Origin: Marinicauda pacifica
GTDB taxonomy: Bacteria > Pseudomonadota > Alphaproteobacteria > Caulobacterales > Maricaulaceae
Direction: 5' to 3'
DNA: 64,000 nt
Assembly (NCBI RefSeq): GCF_004793635.1
Contig: NZ_SRXV01000002.1
Span: 248,001 to 312,000, forward strand
This document shows, piece after piece, positions 62,338 to 64,000 of the stretch; position 1 is the first letter of the stretch; every line of letters begins with the position of its first letter. The position numbers and the translations under genes were made by a program. A model generated the notes under the pieces. That model was given only the letters and a program-made list of their open reading frames with translations, ran no database searches and had not been told where the DNA came from.

Positions 62338-63029
62338 TTCCCGGATAGCGCCATATCCATCGCGCGGTCGCAATGAATACGGGTCGTGTCGAAGACGGGC
62401 ACGCCGACATTGGTCTCGTCCAGCAGCAGGCCGACCTCGGTGCAGCCCAGAATGAGGCTGTCCGCACCGTCCTCGATCAGTCGCGCGGCAATCGCCTCAA
62501 AGGCCTGCCGGCTCGCTTCGCGGACCTCGTCCCGGCACAATTCCTCGAAAATGATGCGGTGGATCTCCTGCCGGTCGCCCTTGTCCGGCAACACCACGTC
62601 CAGCCCCGCCGCGCGTAGCCGGCTCGTGTAGAAATCCTGCTCCATCGTGTAGGCGGTCGCGATCAGGGCCGGGCGCAGCAGGCCCGCCCCGGTTACGGCG
62701 TGCGCCGTGGCATCGGCAATGTGGAGGAACGGCACGGACAGGCGCGCGGTGATCGCATCGGCGACCTTGTGCATCGTGTTGGTGGCCAGCACGATCAGTT
62801 CGGCGCCCGCGGCCTCCAGGCGTTCAGCCTCCCGGGCCAGGCGCTCGCCCGCCCCCGACCAGTCGTCGGCGATCTGCATGGCTTCGATCTCGGCAAAGTC
62901 GAGCGAGCGCACGAGCAGGTTGGCGCTGTGCAACCCGCCGAAGCGCTCGCGGGCAAGCGTGTTCAGACGCGCCTGGTAGAGGGCGGTGGACGCGGCGGAC
63001 ATGCCGCCAAGAATGCCGATGAGCTTCAT
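62334..63029 (-). CDS. Aspartate/glutamate-family racemase
   Basis: This 231-residue cofactor-independent racemase starts at ATG 63029. The two-base mechanism uses an acid/base pair: the N-terminal site is Thr in LATNTMHKVAD (Cys in many members) and the C-terminal site is Cys in ILGCTEVGLLL. The Thr/Cys pair is the pattern of the YgeA-type broad-specificity racemases. GILGGMSAASTALYQ is the typical N-terminus. Its stop codon overlaps the end of proB on the opposite strand by three bases. Confidence 0.87.
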   Translation of the reverse strand: MKLIGILGGMSAASTALYQARLNTLARERFGGLHSANLLVRSLDFAEIEAMQIADDWSGAGERLAREAERLEAAGAELIVLATNTMHKVADAITARLSVPFLHIADATAHAVTGAGLLRPALIATAYTMEQDFYTSRLRAAGLDVVLPDKGDRQEIHRIIFEELCRDEVREASRQAFEAIAARLIEDGADSLILGCTEVGLLLDETNVGVPVFDTTRIHCDRAMDMALSGN

Positions 63030-63134
63030 GATCGTGCCAGACTCCAGAACCGCAGCGGTGGAGCGTAAATGGCTTTTCTCTCCGGGCAAACGTGGCAAGC
63101 TGGCCCGCATCGGTACGCGAGGAGATTTGAAGTC

Positions 63135-63926
63135 ATGGATTTGTCCAGCAAGGTCGCCATTGTGACAGGCGGAGCGAGCGGTATCGGCCGCGCGATTGCC
63201 ACGGCGCTGCATGCGGCAGGCGCACGCGTCGCCATCGCCGATCTGAATGCCGGCGCGGCCCGCGAGGCGGGTGAGGCCTGTGGCGGCTTCGGCCAGGCGG
63301 TCGATGTGGGCGATGAAGGCGCGCTGGTGCGTTTCATCAACACGGTCGAGCGCAAGCTCGGCCCGGTCGACATCTACGTGTCCAATGCCGGGCTCGGCGT
63401 GACCGACGGGCCGGGCTGGGGGGCGGGCGACGCGCCCAATGCCGGCTGGCAGCTCTGCTGGGACGTGAACGTCATGGCCAGCGTCTACGCGGCGCGCCAT
63501 CTGGCCCGTTCCATGGCCGCGCGCGATGGCCATTTCGTCATCACCGCTTCAGCCGCAGGCCTGCTCGCCCAGATCGGGGATGCGCCCTACTCCGCGACCA
63601 AGGCCGCAGCCGTTTCGGTCGCCGAAACGCTGGCAATCACCCATGGAGATGACGGGCTGAACGTCCATTGCCTGTGCCCGGAAGGGGTGAGGACGCCGCT
63701 GGTGGAAGGCATTGAAGGCGGCGCGCAGGGACTGGGGGGCTACATGGAACCTGACGCGGTCGCTGCCATTGTTCTCGACGCCATGAAAACAAAGCGCTTC
63801 CTCGTGACCACGCACGAGAAGACACCCGAATACGTCGCCATGAAGGGCGCCGATCGCGACCGCTGGGTCGGCGGAATGCGCAAGCTGCGCCGCATGCTGA
63901 TCGAGAAGCTCGGACGCCCGATGTGA
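63135..63926 (+). CDS. Short-chain dehydrogenase/reductase (second)
   Basis: The 263-residue SDR has TGGASGIG for cofactor, SNAG in place of NNAG, Ser in ITASAAG and the catalytic YSATK. The start ATG 63135 has GAGGAG ten bases upstream. The C-terminal extension (MKGADRDRWVGGMRKLRRM) is longer than in the first SDR at 32397. It is followed by a closely spaced gene cut by the window end. The substrate is unknown. Confidence 0.87.
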   Translation: MDLSSKVAIVTGGASGIGRAIATALHAAGARVAIADLNAGAAREAGEACGGFGQAVDVGDEGALVRFINTVERKLGPVDIYVSNAGLGVTDGPGWGAGDAPNAGWQLCWDVNVMASVYAARHLARSMAARDGHFVITASAAGLLAQIGDAPYSATKAAAVSVAETLAITHGDDGLNVHCLCPEGVRTPLVEGIEGGAQGLGGYMEPDAVAAIVLDAMKTKRFLVTTHEKTPEYVAMKGADRDRWVGGMRKLRRMLIEKLGRPM

Positions 63927-63936
63927 AGGAGGCAGG

Positions 63937-64000
63937 ATGACCCGCGAGGCAATGGACGGTCTGACGCTCGATCAGATTGAGCCGGGCATGCGCGCGAAGC
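63937..64000 (+). CDS. Unidentified protein, first 21 residues only
   Basis: ATG 63937 is preceded by AAGGAGGCAGG, an almost ideal ribosome site, and lies ten bases after the SDR stop. The visible start MTREAMDGLTLDQIEPGMRA loosely recalls MaoC-type hydratases, but this is too short for an assignment. Confidence 0.5.
   Translation, partial: MTREAMDGLTLDQIEPGMRAK

Noticed and set aside
1..64000. CRISPR arrays, prophage, insertion sequences, defence systems
   Set aside because: No regular repeat-spacer array, transposase, integrase or phage structural gene is present on either strand.

Overview
The window reads as one 64 kb chromosomal stretch of a GC-rich, Gram-negative bacterium. The most likely source is a marine or halotolerant alphaproteobacterium of the Hyphomonadaceae/Maricaulales type. 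The reasons are the de novo glycine-betaine pathway, the large TonB-dependent receptors, the short interspersed repeats of alphaproteobacterial style, and the many GTG and TTG starts preceded by strong AGGAG sites. No rRNA or other decisive marker is present, so this placement is an inference. No phage, transposase or CRISPR array was seen.

Layout. (1) 1-2.4 kb: the start of an SNase-like lipoprotein gene, an AT-rich control region, the glycine-betaine methyltransferase pair and a tRNA-Arg(CCU). (2) 2.7-25.4 kb: a peptide and amino-acid utilisation island. It holds two M61-like metallopeptidases, four S10-like serine peptidases, a TonB receptor, a Tat-type class V aminotransferase, two ornithine-cyclodeaminase-family enzymes, an APC permease, an exported amidohydrolase, an Lrp/AsnC regulator and a class I aminotransferase. 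(3) 25.8-29.7 kb: catalase-peroxidase KatG and a PAS-EAL protein. (4) 30-46.3 kb: a catabolic cluster. It holds a second TonB receptor, two short-chain-dehydrogenase-type or DapB-like oxidoreductases, five NTF2/SnoaL-like proteins (one frameshifted), an MFS transporter, a feruloyl-CoA-synthase-like ligase, a DUF1295 membrane protein, a carotenoid/lignostilbene-type oxygenase, two thiolases and a tandem HxlR regulator. (5) 46.4-62.3 kb: branched-chain amino-acid and threonine biosynthesis in two divergent operons, ilvL-ilvC-ilvG-ilvM-leuA-ilvE-leuC-leuD-leuB on the minus strand and thrL-thrA-thrB-thrC-ilvD-proB on the plus strand. (6) 62.3-64 kb: an Asp/Glu-family racemase, a short-chain dehydrogenase and a truncated gene.

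Main observations. A 17-bp motif, RCTTG-N7-RAACY, occurs at eight intergenic positions. All eight are in the promoters of the 30-41 kb catabolic cluster, including the promoter of the tandem HxlR gene itself, so this looks like an undescribed regulon whose likely regulator is encoded inside it. The ilv and thr operons start back to back, and each begins with a leader peptide (Leu/Val/Ile-rich or Thr/Ile-rich) followed by an intrinsic terminator. In each case a G-rich antiterminator segment lies inside the leader reading frame. The aspartate kinase-homoserine dehydrogenase fusion controlled by the thr leader has no room for ACT domains, so transcriptional attenuation may replace allosteric feedback at this step.
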